A stretch of DNA of 64,000 nucleotides from RHKX01 sp963820055 (GTDB lineage: Bacteria > Actinomycetota > Thermoleophilia > Solirubrobacterales > 70-9), in NCBI GenBank assembly GCA_963820055.1, contig CAWFYJ010000005.1, positions 124,001 to 188,000 on the forward strand. The letters run 5' to 3'. Shown piece by piece: positions 10,403 through 18,473 of this stretch; position 1 is the stretch's first letter; each line of letters opens with the position of its first letter. The notes under the pieces were generated by a model. The model did no database searches and was not told the DNA's origin. It was given only the letters and a program-made list of their open reading frames with translations. A program made the translations under genes and the position numbers.

Positions 10403-11020
10403 GTGGCGGCCGAAGACCCCTACGTGACGCCGCAGCGCGGCTGGCGGATGTGGTGGACGAAGCGCCGCTGGTACGAGCGGACGCACCGCTTCCGCAATCG
10501 CTGGCGGATCAACCGGCATGCCGCTCGCGGCGGCTTCTTCGTTCGGCACCCGATCGAGGGCGAGGTCCTCGAGGCCCTCGACGACGGGCGGCTGACGATC
10601 GGGGAGGGCACCCTCCTCGAGCCCGGCTGCTGGCTGACCATCGCGCCCGAGGGACGGATCCGCATCGGCCGCGGCTGCTTCCTCAACCGCGAGACGATGC
10701 TCGCCGCCCAGGAGCTGATCGAGATCGGCGACCACGTGATGTTCGCCAACCACTGCTTCGTCGGCGACGCCGACCACCGCTTCGACGACCCGGAACTGCC
10801 GGTCACCTGGCAGGGATTCACCGCGCGCGGCCCCGTCCGGATCGGCTCCAACAGCTGGCTCGGCAAGGGCGTTGTCGTCACCGGCGGCACCGAGATCGGC
10901 GAGCACAGCGTGATCGGCTCGAACTCCGTCGTCACCCGCGACACGCCCCCATGGACGATCTCCGCAGGGGCTCCGGCGAAGGTCCTCCGGGAGATCGAGC
11001 CCCGCGCCACGGACGGCTAG
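10403..11020 (+). CDS. Hexapeptide-repeat acyltransferase (WbbJ/maltose O-acetyltransferase-like)
   Basis: The 205-residue protein has an N-terminal basic/aromatic segment (GWRMWWTKRRWYERTHRF) and a left-handed beta-helix formed by imperfect hexapeptides, for example IRIGRGCFLNRETML, IEIGDHVMFANHCFVG and VRIGSNSWLGKGVVV. The end, ISAGAPAKVLREI, is the common closing motif of these enzymes. It should transfer an acetyl or other acyl group from CoA to a sugar or similar acceptor; the acceptor is unknown. Start GTG 10403 is preceded by TACAGG, a poor -10 match. Confidence 0.85.
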   Translation: MAAEDPYVTPQRGWRMWWTKRRWYERTHRFRNRWRINRHAARGGFFVRHPIEGEVLEALDDGRLTIGEGTLLEPGCWLTIAPEGRIRIGRGCFLNRETMLAAQELIEIGDHVMFANHCFVGDADHRFDDPELPVTWQGFTARGPVRIGSNSWLGKGVVVTGGTEIGEHSVIGSNSVVTRDTPPWTISAGAPAKVLREIEPRATDG

Positions 11021-11033
11021 CCTGTCTGCCGTG
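11018..11033 (+). promoter_or_regulatory. TAGCCT -10 box before the lipoprotein gene
   Basis: TAGCCT at 11018-11023 is 7 nt before the GTG at 11031, a leaderless spacing. Its first three bases are the stop codon of the acyltransferase. Confidence 0.5.
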
Positions 11034-11534
11034 AAGCTCAGATCCATTCCACTCGTCCTCGTTCCCGCGCTCCTCGCGCTCCTGGTCGCCGGCTGCGGCG
11101 AGAAATCCGAGCCGCCCACCACCGGCCCGGTCGTCACCGAGACCACCACCGGTCAGACGACCAGCACCGGGACGACGAGCACTACCACCAATGGCACCGG
11201 CGGGCAGACCGATGAGGAGCTCATCAAGACCACTATCACCGGCTTCCTCGTTACCCCCAACGACCCGACCGTCTGCGACGACCTCATCACCCCGGCCTTC
11301 CTCAAGGCCTCCTACGGCGGCCGCCCCGGCTGCGTCGCCGCCCGCAAGCCCAGCGCCCTGGCCGACAACGTCGTCATTCTCGGCTCCAAGCCGGGCCAGC
11401 AGGGAGCGAGGATCGTCACCGTCAAGCCCCAGGGCGGCGTCTTCGCCGGCCAGACGCTCAAGGTGACCGTCGTCAAGTCCGCGAACGGCTGGAAGATCGA
11501 CAAGATCACCTCGGACGCGAAGGTCGGCCCCTAG
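11031..11534 (+). CDS. Secreted lipoprotein of unknown function
   Basis: The 167-residue protein has a lipoprotein signal peptide ending LLVAGC (Cys about residue 22), a Thr/Ser-rich linker (about 30-60), then a globular domain with two cysteines (DPTVCDDLITPAFL and RPGCVAARKP) and a final strand pair ending GWKIDKITSDAKVGP. The layout resembles small NTF2-like or SnoaL-like exported domains, but this is only a resemblance. It is made from its own leaderless-type promoter. The palindrome at 11547-11616 follows 12 bp after the stop and may end the transcript. Confidence 0.75.
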   Translation: MKLRSIPLVLVPALLALLVAGCGEKSEPPTTGPVVTETTTGQTTSTGTTSTTTNGTGGQTDEELIKTTITGFLVTPNDPTVCDDLITPAFLKASYGGRPGCVAARKPSALADNVVILGSKPGQQGARIVTVKPQGGVFAGQTLKVTVVKSANGWKIDKITSDAKVGP

Positions 11535-11546
11535 CGCTTTACGAGG

Positions 11547-11616
11547 GGGCCGGCGGGTGATGGCGCCGCCTCCGCACTTCGTGCTGAGTGTCGGCGGCAC
11601 CATCCCCCGCCGGCCC
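11547..11616. repeat. 70-bp palindromic element, family D copy 1
   Basis: The arms 11547-11570 and 11593-11616 pair at 22 of 24 positions. The 22-nt loop contains a mini-hairpin GCAC-TTC-GTGC. The inner edge reads CGCCTCCG on the left and GAGTGTCGGCGGCACC on the right, both found again in the element after tRNA-Gln at 30039-30102. It follows a gene end, so it may also act in termination. Confidence 0.65.
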
Positions 11617-11686
11617 TCACGGGCTGGGTAGGGCGCCGACCCCCCGCGGCCTCCGCGGAGCAGGCCCACCGCTCACTTGCCTCGCG

Positions 11687-11727
11687 AATGGCAATTAGGT
11701 GACCACAGAGAGCACCAGTTTGCCATC
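11687..11727. repeat. 41-bp palindromic element, family A copy 2
   Basis: It begins AATGGCAATT and ends TTTGCCATC; ATGGCAA pairs with TTGCCAT. An inner GGTG/CACC pair keeps the two-stage hairpin although the central sequence differs from the other copies. CGCG precedes it, as in the other two. Copy 3 starts exactly 82 bp further on. Confidence 0.6.
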
Positions 11728-11768
11728 GAGGCACCGAGTGAGCTCATCGCCCCCTCACTCGCCCCGCG

Positions 11769-11809
11769 AATGGCATCTCGTACACGCCAGGGCATGCCAA
11801 TTTGCCATC
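11769..11809. repeat. 41-bp palindromic element, family A copy 3
   Basis: It begins AATGGCATCT and ends TTTGCCATC. The centre, GTACACGCCAGGGCATGCC, matches copy 1 (GTACACGCTGGGGCATGTC) at 17 of 19 positions. CGCG precedes it. It lies in the gap downstream of panB. Confidence 0.65.
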
Positions 11810-11933
11810 GAGACGCCAACCAAGCCCCGCCGCCCGCTCCCACCCGCGCTGCGCCCCCTTCTCAGCCCCGTTTCACTCCCACCGGCCCCCCGGGCCCCGG
11901 CGTGAGCCGACACGGGCCTCCGGCGAGAACCCC

Positions 11934-12854
11934 CTACCAATCCCACGCATTCGTCCCGGCGAGGCTGTCCTGCTCCAGGTACTGCTCGAGGGCGTGCAAC
12001 TCGTCGGGGTCGATCGAGTACGTGTGCGAGTCCTCGGGGAAGCGGCGGCCGCGGACGTCGGCCACGTAGGCGGAGACGCCGTCGACCATGGCCCCGTGCA
12101 CGTCGGCGTAACGCTTGACGAAACGCGCCGTGTGGCCGGTGTGGATGCCGAGGAGGTCGTGGAAGACGAGCACCTGGCCGTCGGTGGAGCCGCCGGCGCC
12201 GATGCCGATCACGGGTACCTCCATGCGCGGCATGATCGCCGCCGTGACGGCCGCCGGCACGGCCTCGAAGACGACGGAGAAGCAGCCGACCGCCTGCAGG
12301 GCGAACGCGTCCTCGGCGATCTGGGCGGCCCGCTCGCCGGTCCGGCCCTGCGCCTTGTAGCCGCCGAGGGCGGTGGCCGTCTGCGGGGTCAGCCCGACAT
12401 GGCCCATGACCGGGATGCCGGCGCGGATGATCGCCCGGGCCCGGTCCACGGACGCGCCGCCGCGCTCGAGCTTGACGGCGTCGCAGCCGGCTTCCTTGAT
12501 GAACCGCTGGGCATTCGAGATCGCCTGCTCGTTCGAGTTCTCGTAGGAGCCGAACGGCATGTCGCCGACGAGGAACGCGGTCCGTAGGCCGCGGCGCACG
12601 GCGGCGGCGAGCATCAGCATCTCGTCCATTCCGACCGGGACGGTCGAGTCGTGGCCGAGCACGGTCATCGCTCCCGAATCGCCGACGAGGACGATGTCGA
12701 CGCCCGCCTCCTCGGCGACCTGCGCCGAAGGGAAGTCGTAGGCGGTGACCATCGCGATCGGCTGGCCGAGCTCCTTCATCTCCGCCAGGCGCGGCATCGA
12801 GACCTTGGGGCGGTCGTCCGGCGGTGTGTTCGGTATTCGCGGTGCGGTGCTCAT
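11934..12854 (-). CDS. panB: 3-methyl-2-oxobutanoate hydroxymethyltransferase
   Basis: PanB makes ketopantoate from alpha-ketoisovalerate and 5,10-methylene-tetrahydrofolate, the first step of pantothenate synthesis. The 306-residue protein has the family marks MVTAYDFPSAQVAEEAGVD near residue 35, LVGDSGAMTVLGHDSTVPV near 55-75, MPFGSYE near 98, GGYKAQGR near 163 and the metal/catalytic region VIGIGAGGSTDGQVLV near 215. Its length is slightly above the usual 265-280 because of short N- and C-terminal tails. Its ATG shares one base with the TGA of panC (TGATG), so it is the last gene of the operon. Confidence 0.97.
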   Translation of the reverse strand: MSTAPRIPNTPPDDRPKVSMPRLAEMKELGQPIAMVTAYDFPSAQVAEEAGVDIVLVGDSGAMTVLGHDSTVPVGMDEMLMLAAAVRRGLRTAFLVGDMPFGSYENSNEQAISNAQRFIKEAGCDAVKLERGGASVDRARAIIRAGIPVMGHVGLTPQTATALGGYKAQGRTGERAAQIAEDAFALQAVGCFSVVFEAVPAAVTAAIMPRMEVPVIGIGAGGSTDGQVLVFHDLLGIHTGHTARFVKRYADVHGAMVDGVSAYVADVRGRRFPEDSHTYSIDPDELHALEQYLEQDSLAGTNAWDW

Positions 12855-13738
12855 CAGGAGTCCTGCCTCTCTGGTTCGGGTGCCATCGCCGGCTCGACGA
12901 TGACGTTGTCGATGAGTCGGGCCGCGCCGACCTGCGCCGCGAGGGCGATCAGGACGGGGCGGCCATTGAAGCTTTCGATCGGGCTGAGGTCGGTTGCGTC
13001 GCGCGCCTCCAGGTACTCGGCCTCGATCCCAGCCTCCGCGAGCTCAGCGCGGCCGGCGGCGAGAGCGTCGTCGACGGTGCTGCCGGGGTCGGCGGCGGCC
13101 GCCGCAGCGAGGAGGGCGCGGTGGAGAGCCGGTGCGCGCTCGCGATCGGCCGCGGCGAGGTAGGCGTTTCGGGAGGACATCGCCAGACCGTCGGCCTCGC
13201 GGATCGTCGGCCGGACCTCGATCCTGACCGGGAAGTCGAGATCGGCGGCCATCCGGCGGATCACGACCGCCTGCTGGGCGTCCTTCTGCCCGAAGTAGGC
13301 GACGTCGGGCTCGACGGCGTTGAACAGCTTCGCGACGACCGTCGTCACGCCCCGGAAGTGCTCCGGCCCGCGCCGGTCCTCGTCGCCGCAGAGGACCTCC
13401 GTCAGCTCGCCGACCTCGACGGTCGTGGCGAACCCCGCGGGATAGATCTCCTCGACGGACGGGGCGTAGACGAGATCGGCACCCGCCTCGGCGGCGACGG
13501 CGGCGTCACGCTCACGATCGCGCGGGTAGCTCTCGAGATCTTCACCGGCCGCGAACTGGGCCGGGTTGACGAACAGGCTCATGACGACGACGTCGCAGTC
13601 GCCGCGCGCCGCCTCGAGCAGGGAGACGTGGCCCTCGTGGAGGTACCCCATCGTCGGCACCAGGCCGATCGTCCGGCCGTCGCGGCGCGGCGCGGCGAGC
13701 GCCTCGCGCAGCTCGCGCTTCGTCTCGACGATCCTCAT
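12854..13738 (-). CDS. panC: Pantothenate synthetase (pantoate--beta-alanine ligase)
   Basis: PanC joins pantoate and beta-alanine with ATP, via a pantoyl adenylate. The 294-residue protein has the nucleotidyltransferase HIGH-type motif in VPTMGYLHEGHVSL (residues about 26-39), FVNPAQF and YPRD after it, AKLFNAVEPDVAYFGQKDAQQ near 140-160, and the KMSKS-like segment MSSRNAYL near 190. The ATG at 13738 overlaps the preceding gene (ATGA) and panB follows with TGATG. panD is not in the window. Confidence 0.97.
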   Translation of the reverse strand: MRIVETKRELREALAAPRRDGRTIGLVPTMGYLHEGHVSLLEAARGDCDVVVMSLFVNPAQFAAGEDLESYPRDRERDAAVAAEAGADLVYAPSVEEIYPAGFATTVEVGELTEVLCGDEDRRGPEHFRGVTTVVAKLFNAVEPDVAYFGQKDAQQAVVIRRMAADLDFPVRIEVRPTIREADGLAMSSRNAYLAAADRERAPALHRALLAAAAAADPGSTVDDALAAGRAELAEAGIEAEYLEARDATDLSPIESFNGRPVLIALAAQVGAARLIDNVIVEPAMAPEPERQDS

Positions 13739-14511
13739 CGGCGACCCTTCGCGGCGGCGACCTCGCGCGTCCGCTCCGCCATCGCGCGGTACATCGGCTC
13801 GAGCTCCGGCGCCACCTCGGCGATCGCTGCGAGGTGGGTGGCGACCGTGCGCTCGTCGCCGCGGGCGATCGGACCGGTCAGCGCCGCCGACCCGTGCTCG
13901 GCCCAGTTCGCCGCGGTCCGGAGCACGAGGGGGGAGAGCAGCTCGCGCCCGCCCTCGATCCCGGCCGCCGCCAGCAAGTCCTCGGCGCTCGCCTCCAGGG
14001 CGATCAGGAAGTTGGACGCGACCGCTGCCGCCGCGTGGTAGGCGGCGCGCGAGCCCTCGGGGACGTCGAAGGGGACCATCTGGCACCGCTCGGCGATCGC
14101 CCTGGCGAGCGTGACCGCTTCGTCGCTCGTACCTGCGATCGCCGCCGGTGCGCCGGTCAGGTCGGTCGAGCCGTCGGGGACCGTCTGCAGCGGATGGAGC
14201 GAGAACGCCTCGGCGCCGTCAGCCGCAGCGAGCGCGGTCAGCGGCGTGGCGCCGCTCGTATGGCCGATGAATCGCAGCCCGGGCGCCGCGCCGGCCGCGG
14301 CCGCGCAGGCGGCTTCGATCTCGTCGTCGGGGACGCAGAGGAGGACGACCTCGGCGGCGGCGAGCGCGTCCCCGGCCGCCTCGTCGCGGCCGAGCAGAAC
14401 GGCCTCGGCGCCGGCGCCTCGGAGAGAGGCGGCGAGGCTGCCGCCCACGCAACCGGAGCCGACCAGGAAGATCGGCGGCATCGAGGTGATGTGCGCGGAG
14501 GAGGGCTGCAT
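13735..14511 (-). CDS. DUF2520 Rossmann oxidoreductase-like protein of the pan operon
   Basis: The 258-residue protein has an N-terminal NAD(P)-binding fold (IFLVGSGCVGGSLAASLR, residues about 13-30; VVLLCVPDDEIE near 56) and an all-helical C-terminal half, the DUF2520 pattern (FSLHPLQTVPDG, then AYHAAAAVASNFLIAL). Overall it resembles ketopantoate reductase and F420-dependent reductases. It is first in a coupled operon with panC and panB, and no separate panE was seen here, so a role in making pantoate is a reasonable inference, not proven. The start at 14511 is uncertain; an inner ATG at 14481 would give a tighter Rossmann N-terminus. Confidence 0.8.
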   Translation of the reverse strand: MQPSSAHITSMPPIFLVGSGCVGGSLAASLRGAGAEAVLLGRDEAAGDALAAAEVVLLCVPDDEIEAACAAAAGAAPGLRFIGHTSGATPLTALAAADGAEAFSLHPLQTVPDGSTDLTGAPAAIAGTSDEAVTLARAIAERCQMVPFDVPEGSRAAYHAAAAVASNFLIALEASAEDLLAAAGIEGGRELLSPLVLRTAANWAEHGSAALTGPIARGDERTVATHLAAIAEVAPELEPMYRAMAERTREVAAAKGRR

Positions 14512-14656
14512 CCGTTCCAGTTCTCGCGGAGATACCAGACGGTCGTTGTGGCGTATCGAGATCGGCCCTTGCCTGCGGTCCGCTTCCCTTCGCGGGATGG
14601 CGGCCTAGGGCCTGCCTGAATGATAGCCGCGGGTGTGGCCCGATCCGCGTCCCGAC

Positions 14657-14673
14657 TACGATCAGGCGCGATG
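14657..14673 (+). promoter_or_regulatory. TACGAT -10 box before the zinc-ribbon/UDG/t6A run
   Basis: TACGAT at 14657-14662 lies 8 nt before the ATG at 14671. It is the only such box found ahead of the chain of overlapping genes that continues through rimI, so it may drive the whole run. Confidence 0.45.
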
Positions 14674-14931
14674 CCGATCTACGAGTTCGAGTGCGGCGAA
14701 TGCGGGGAGCGCTTCGAGGACCTCGTCGCCGCGGGCACCGACAGGGCGCCGTGCCCGGCCTGCGGGGCGGCGGACGCCGTCCGCCGGTATTCGTCGTTCG
14801 GTCTCAGCCGCCAGCCGACGCCCAACCAGAAGCGGCGAATGGAGGACCGGCGCGGCACCGATCGGGGCGGCGCCCGCGAGCGGTTCGGCAAGACCCTCGC
14901 CAAGAACCGGGAGCGCAAGCCGGGATCGTGA
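14671..14931 (+). CDS. FmdB-family zinc-ribbon protein
   Basis: The 86-residue protein begins MPIYEFECGECGERFEDLV and carries a second pair, CPACGAADAVRRYSSF, giving the CxxC...CxxC zinc ribbon of the FmdB/putative regulatory family. The C-terminal third is basic and disordered-looking (NQKRRMEDRRG, then KNRERKPGS). These proteins are proposed regulators, but their action is not established. It overlaps the next gene by GTGA (14928-14931). Confidence 0.88.
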   Translation: MPIYEFECGECGERFEDLVAAGTDRAPCPACGAADAVRRYSSFGLSRQPTPNQKRRMEDRRGTDRGGARERFGKTLAKNRERKPGS

Positions 14932-15608
14932 GCGGTGCCGCGGAACGGCGTGAGGCGCTCGTCGAGGTCTACAGGGTGGCGTCGGACTGCACCCTTTGCC
15001 CGTTGGCGCAGACGCGCACCAAAGTTGTCTTCGGCGCCGGCAACGCCGACGCCGACCTGATGTTCATCGGCGAGGCGCCGGGCGCCGAGGAGGACCGGCT
15101 CGGGCTGCCGTTCGTCGGCCGCGCCGGAGGCCTGCTCAACGAGCTGCTCGGCGGCATCGGCCTCGACCGGGACTCCGTTTTCATCGCCAATACCCTGATG
15201 TGCCGCCCGCCCGGCAACCGGGACCCGCAGCCGGTCGAGCTGGAGTCCTGCCGCCCGTACCTGCTCGACAAGGTGCGGCTTATCGAGCCGAAGGTGATCG
15301 TGACGCTCGGGAACTTCGCGACGAAGCTGATCACCGGCGACCAGACCGGGATAACGAAGGTCCGCGGCCGCCCCCAGGTCCACCAGCTCGGCGAGCGAAC
15401 CGTCCGCGTCTTCCCGATCCTCCACCCGGCGGCGGCTCTGCGGACGCCGCGGCTCCGCGAGACGATGACCGAGGACTTCGCGGCACTCTCCCGCCTGCTC
15501 GATGAGCCGGCCCCCGAACAGGCCCCCGACCCGGCCGCGCCTGCGCCGGCGCCGCCGGGCACGCCTCCGCCTGCCGGCGACGACCAGCTCGACATCTACC
15601 GCAGCTGA
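14928..15608 (+). CDS. Type-4 uracil-DNA glycosylase (4Fe-4S)
   Basis: The 226-residue protein removes uracil from DNA, starting base excision repair. It has the family-4 marks: CTLCPLAQTRTKVVFGAG (first two Fe-S cysteines, about residues 19-22), GEAPGAEEDRLGLPFVGRAG (about 43-62), the other two cysteines in MCRPPGNRDPQPVELESC, LGNFATK and LHPAAALR. A Pro/Ala-rich tail of about 40 residues follows the domain. The GTG start overlaps the zinc-ribbon stop and its TGA overlaps the ATG of tsaE, so it is in the same operon. Confidence 0.93.
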   Translation: MSGAAERREALVEVYRVASDCTLCPLAQTRTKVVFGAGNADADLMFIGEAPGAEEDRLGLPFVGRAGGLLNELLGGIGLDRDSVFIANTLMCRPPGNRDPQPVELESCRPYLLDKVRLIEPKVIVTLGNFATKLITGDQTGITKVRGRPQVHQLGERTVRVFPILHPAAALRTPRLRETMTEDFAALSRLLDEPAPEQAPDPAAPAPAPPGTPPPAGDDQLDIYRS

Positions 15609-16057
15609 TGGCCGGGCCCGTTGCGAAGAGGAACCGGTACACGTCCGGCGACCCGGAGCGGACCGCGGCCGTGGCCGCGGATCTCGCGGCCGAGCTGCGG
15701 CCCGGCGACGTCGTCCTGCTCCACGGCGACCTCGGCTCGGGCAAGACGACCTTCGTCCGCGGTGCTGCGCGCGCGCTCGGCGTCACCGGGCCGGTCACGT
15801 CGCCGACCTTCACGATCGGCCAGCGCTACGAGGGCGACGTCCCGGTCTCCCACCTCGACCTCCATCGCCTCGCCGGCGACACCGGCCTCACGGCCGAGGA
15901 CCCGGGCCTTCTCGACGACTACCTCACGCCGAACGCGATCGCGTTCGTCGAGTGGCCGGAGCCGGCCCACGGGGTGATCGAAGACCCGGCGGCGATCGTC
16001 GAGCTCGCCCACGCGGGCGGCGACGAGCGCGAGATCACGATCGAGCGGCGCCGGTGA
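15608..16057 (+). CDS. tsaE: tRNA t6A threonylcarbamoylation ATPase
   Basis: TsaE is the ATPase that works with TsaB and TsaD to put threonylcarbamoyl on A37 of ANN-decoding tRNAs. The 149-residue protein shows Walker A HGDLGSGKTTFVRG (residues about 39-52, Lys46), SPTFTIGQRY near 65-75, HLDLHRLAG near 82 and FVEWPE near 113, all typical. The ATG shares a base with the uracil-DNA glycosylase stop (TGATG) and the TGA overlaps the GTG of tsaB. Confidence 0.96.
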   Translation: MAGPVAKRNRYTSGDPERTAAVAADLAAELRPGDVVLLHGDLGSGKTTFVRGAARALGVTGPVTSPTFTIGQRYEGDVPVSHLDLHRLAGDTGLTAEDPGLLDDYLTPNAIAFVEWPEPAHGVIEDPAAIVELAHAGGDEREITIERRR

Positions 16058-16755
16058 TCCTCGGCTTCGACAGCGCCACGCCGGTCACGACCGTCGCCGT
16101 CGCCGATCGCGGCCGCGTCCTCCACTTCGGCGAGGAGGGCCCCGGCCCCGACGGGCGCCCGGCGGCGGGCCGTGCGCTGCTCGGCATGATCGAGACGGCG
16201 GTCGCCGAGGCGGGCGGCTGGGACCGGATCGCGACGATCGCTGTCGGCCGCGGCCCCGGTTCGTTCACCGGCCTGCGGATCGCCGTCAGCACCGCCCGGG
16301 CGCTCTCGCAGGCCCGCCGTATCGCGGTGGCGGGCATCGACTCGACGGCGGCGCTCGCCGCCGGCCTCGCCGCCGCACCCGGCGCCGAGACCCGGATCCG
16401 CCTCGGGATCGTGGACGCGCGCCGCGGTGAGGTGTTCGCCGCCGCCGACCGCGGCGACGGGGTGGGGGAGCCCGTCGTCTGCGCCCCCGGCGAGCTCTCC
16501 GAGGCGCTCGGGGGCGGCATCGAAGGCGCGTTGGCGGGCGGCGACGGCGCAGTACGATTCAGGGCCGAAATCGAGGCTCTCGGCTGCGAGGTTCCCGCTG
16601 ACGAGGATCCTGCGAACCGGCTCTCGGCCGTGCAGATCTGCGCGTTGGCCGCGAACATGGAGCCAGGCGGGGCGCACTTCCCGGCCGGAGTCACCCCCAA
16701 ATACATGAGACGACCCGACGCGGAGCGTTGGCATGAGCGAGACCACGGCACCTGA
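16054..16755 (+). CDS. tsaB: tRNA t6A threonylcarbamoyltransferase complex dimerisation protein
   Basis: TsaB is the inactive ASKHA-fold partner that stabilises TsaD. The 233-residue protein starts at a GTG overlapping tsaE (GTGA) with ILGFDSATPVTTVAVADRG, contains VGRGPGSFTGLRIAVSTARAL near residue 70, DARRGEVFAA near 122 and ends with PKYMRRPDAERWHERDHGT. This matches the family in length and order. It overlaps rimI by 23 bp. Confidence 0.95.
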   Translation: MILGFDSATPVTTVAVADRGRVLHFGEEGPGPDGRPAAGRALLGMIETAVAEAGGWDRIATIAVGRGPGSFTGLRIAVSTARALSQARRIAVAGIDSTAALAAGLAAAPGAETRIRLGIVDARRGEVFAAADRGDGVGEPVVCAPGELSEALGGGIEGALAGGDGAVRFRAEIEALGCEVPADEDPANRLSAVQICALAANMEPGGAHFPAGVTPKYMRRPDAERWHERDHGT

Positions 16756-17218
16756 CACGGCGATCATCGACCCCGGAGAGGTCACCTTCCGGCGGCTCAC
16801 CTACGGCGACCTGCCGTCGGTCCTGTCGATCGAGCGCCGTTCCTTCCCTGCGCCCTGGTCGCTGGCGATGTTCGTGCTCGAGGTGTCGAAGCCGTCGGGC
16901 GTCTGCTTGGCCGCCGTCTCGGGCGGGGAGATCGTCGGCTATCTCGTCTGCTCCCGCTACGCGGACATCTTCCACCTGATGAACGTCGCCGTCGATCCCG
17001 ACCGGCGCCGGCTCGGAATCGCCGCGCGGATGATCGAGCGGATGATCGCCGAGGCCGGGCGGGAGGAGCGCTACACGCTCGAGGTCCGCGTCTCCAACCA
17101 CGGGGCGATCGCGATGTACGAGCGCCTCGGCTTCCGGCGCGCGGGGCGTCGCCGCCGCTACTACAGCGACAACGGCGAGGACGCGATGATCATGTGGCTC
17201 GGCGAGCCCGGCCTCTAG
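16733..17218 (+). CDS. rimI: Ribosomal protein S18 alanine N-acetyltransferase
   Basis: This 161-residue GNAT protein has RLTYGDLPSVLSIERRSFPAPWS (about residues 21-43), the acetyl-CoA loop in DPDRRRLGIAARMIERMI (about 89-106) and NHGAIAMYERLGFRRAGRRRRYY near 124-146. RimI commonly lies between tsaB and tsaD, which supports the name over other GNATs. Its stop codon TAG is directly followed by the ATG of tsaD (17219). Confidence 0.92.
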   Translation: MSETTAPDTAIIDPGEVTFRRLTYGDLPSVLSIERRSFPAPWSLAMFVLEVSKPSGVCLAAVSGGEIVGYLVCSRYADIFHLMNVAVDPDRRRLGIAARMIERMIAEAGREERYTLEVRVSNHGAIAMYERLGFRRAGRRRRYYSDNGEDAMIMWLGEPGL

Positions 17219-18212
17219 ATGGCGCCGGATCCTCGCCATCGAGACATCCTGCGACGACACCTGCGCGGCGGTGCTCGACGGCTCGCGCGTGCTCAGCAAC
17301 GTCATCTCCTCCCAGGACGACCTCCACGCCCGCTTCGGCGGGATCGTGCCCGAGGTCGCCTCCCGGCGCCACCTCGAGCTGATCAACCCGGTCATCGAGG
17401 CGGCGCTGACCGACGCCGGCTACGAGCTCGACTCGATGGACGCGATCGCCGTGACCGCGAAACCGGGCCTCGTCGGCGCCCTTCTCGTCGGCGTCAACTC
17501 GGCGAAGTCGCTGGCCGCCGCGACCGGCAAGCCGCTGATCCCGGTCGACCACCTCCAGGGACACGTCGCCGCCGCCTACCTCGAGCCCGACCCGATCGAG
17601 CCGCCCTTCCTGGCCCTGATCGCGAGCGGCGGGCACACCCTGCTCGCGGCCGTCCGCGAGCGCGGGTCGTTCGAGATCGCCGGGCAGACGCTCGACGACG
17701 CGGCCGGCGAGGCGCTCGACAAGGCCGCACGGCTCCTCGGCCTCGGCTTCCCCGGCGGCCCGGCGATCCAGCGGGAGGCTGAAAGCGGCGACCCCGACTC
17801 CTTCCCGATGCCGATCGCGATGAGCCGCGACGGCACCCTCGACTTCAGCTTCAGCGGCCTCAAGACCGCGCTCGTCTACGTCGTCCGCGACCTCGGCGAA
17901 GAGAGCACCCGCGAGCGCCGCGCTGACCTCGCGGCCAGCTTCCAGGCCGCGGTCGTCGGTCAGCTGATCGCGAAGCTGAGGCGGGCGCTCGACGGCGGCG
18001 ACTGGGAGGCGGTCGCCCTCGGCGGCGGCGTCGCCGCGAACGCGCTGCTGCGCGAGAGCGCGGCGGAGCTGTGCGCCGACCGGGGCGTGCGGCTGAAGCT
18101 CGTCGCTCCCGAGCTCTGCACCGACAACGCCGCGATGATCGGCTCTGCAGCGCGGTTCGCCCACCCCGTCGCCTATCCCGGCTACCTCGATCTCGACGCG
18201 GCCGCCCGCTAG
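17219..18212 (+). CDS. tsaD: tRNA t6A threonylcarbamoyltransferase, frame broken near its start
   Basis: TsaD catalyses the last step of t6A synthesis. The conserved N-terminus ILAIETSCDDTCAAVLDG is readable from about 17229, then VPEVASRRHLELINP, ASGGHTLL and the glycine-rich ALGGGVAANALL, ending at 18212. That frame has no ATG, GTG or TTG until 17271, which would delete the ETSCDDT nucleotide-binding motif. The natural ATG at 17219, right after the rimI stop, is one base out of frame; the total of 994 nt is 3n+1. One extra base between 17219 and 17229 explains it. I annotate the gene as intact in nature with a probable +1 indel, giving about 330 residues. Confidence 0.9.
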
Positions 18213-18215
18213 CCG

Positions 18216-18473
18216 ATGGCGGATCGCGAAGTGGTCACCCTCTACGGGCGTCCCGGCTGCCACCTCTGCGACGAGGCGCGCGCGGGACTCGAGGAGATGC
18301 GCGCCGCCGGGGCCCGATTCGAGCTCCGCGAGGTCGACATCGAGGGGGACCCGGACCTCCACCGCGAGATGCTCGAGTTGATTCCCGTAATCGAGGTCAA
18401 TGGTGAGCGCGTGAGCGAGCTTCTCTTCGAGCCGGACCTAGTTCGGTCCCGACTCGTTACCTTTCCCGCGTGA
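18216..18473 (+). CDS. Glutaredoxin-like protein (DUF836 type)
   Basis: The 85-residue protein has a thioredoxin fold start VTLYGRPGCHLCDEARAGL with the active-site pair CHLC (about residues 15-18), then ELREVDIEGDPDL and IPVIEVNGERVSELLFEP, the cis-Pro region (IPV). It should reduce small disulfides or act as a redox carrier. It lies 3 bp after tsaD and overlaps rex by GTGA (18470-18473), an attractive link to redox sensing. Confidence 0.9.
   Translation: MADREVVTLYGRPGCHLCDEARAGLEEMRAAGARFELREVDIEGDPDLHREMLELIPVIEVNGERVSELLFEPDLVRSRLVTFPA

Larger units (their letters stand above)
11535..11933. other. 399-bp gap between lipoprotein gene and panB: three palindromes and a C-rich tract
   Basis: No credible gene is present. 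In order it holds a 70-bp palindrome (11547-11616, family D), two 41-bp family A elements (11687-11727 and 11769-11809), and a stretch (about 11825-11930) that is C-rich on + and therefore G-rich in the sense of the panB transcript. The arrangement mirrors the gap after uvrB. Confidence 0.7.
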
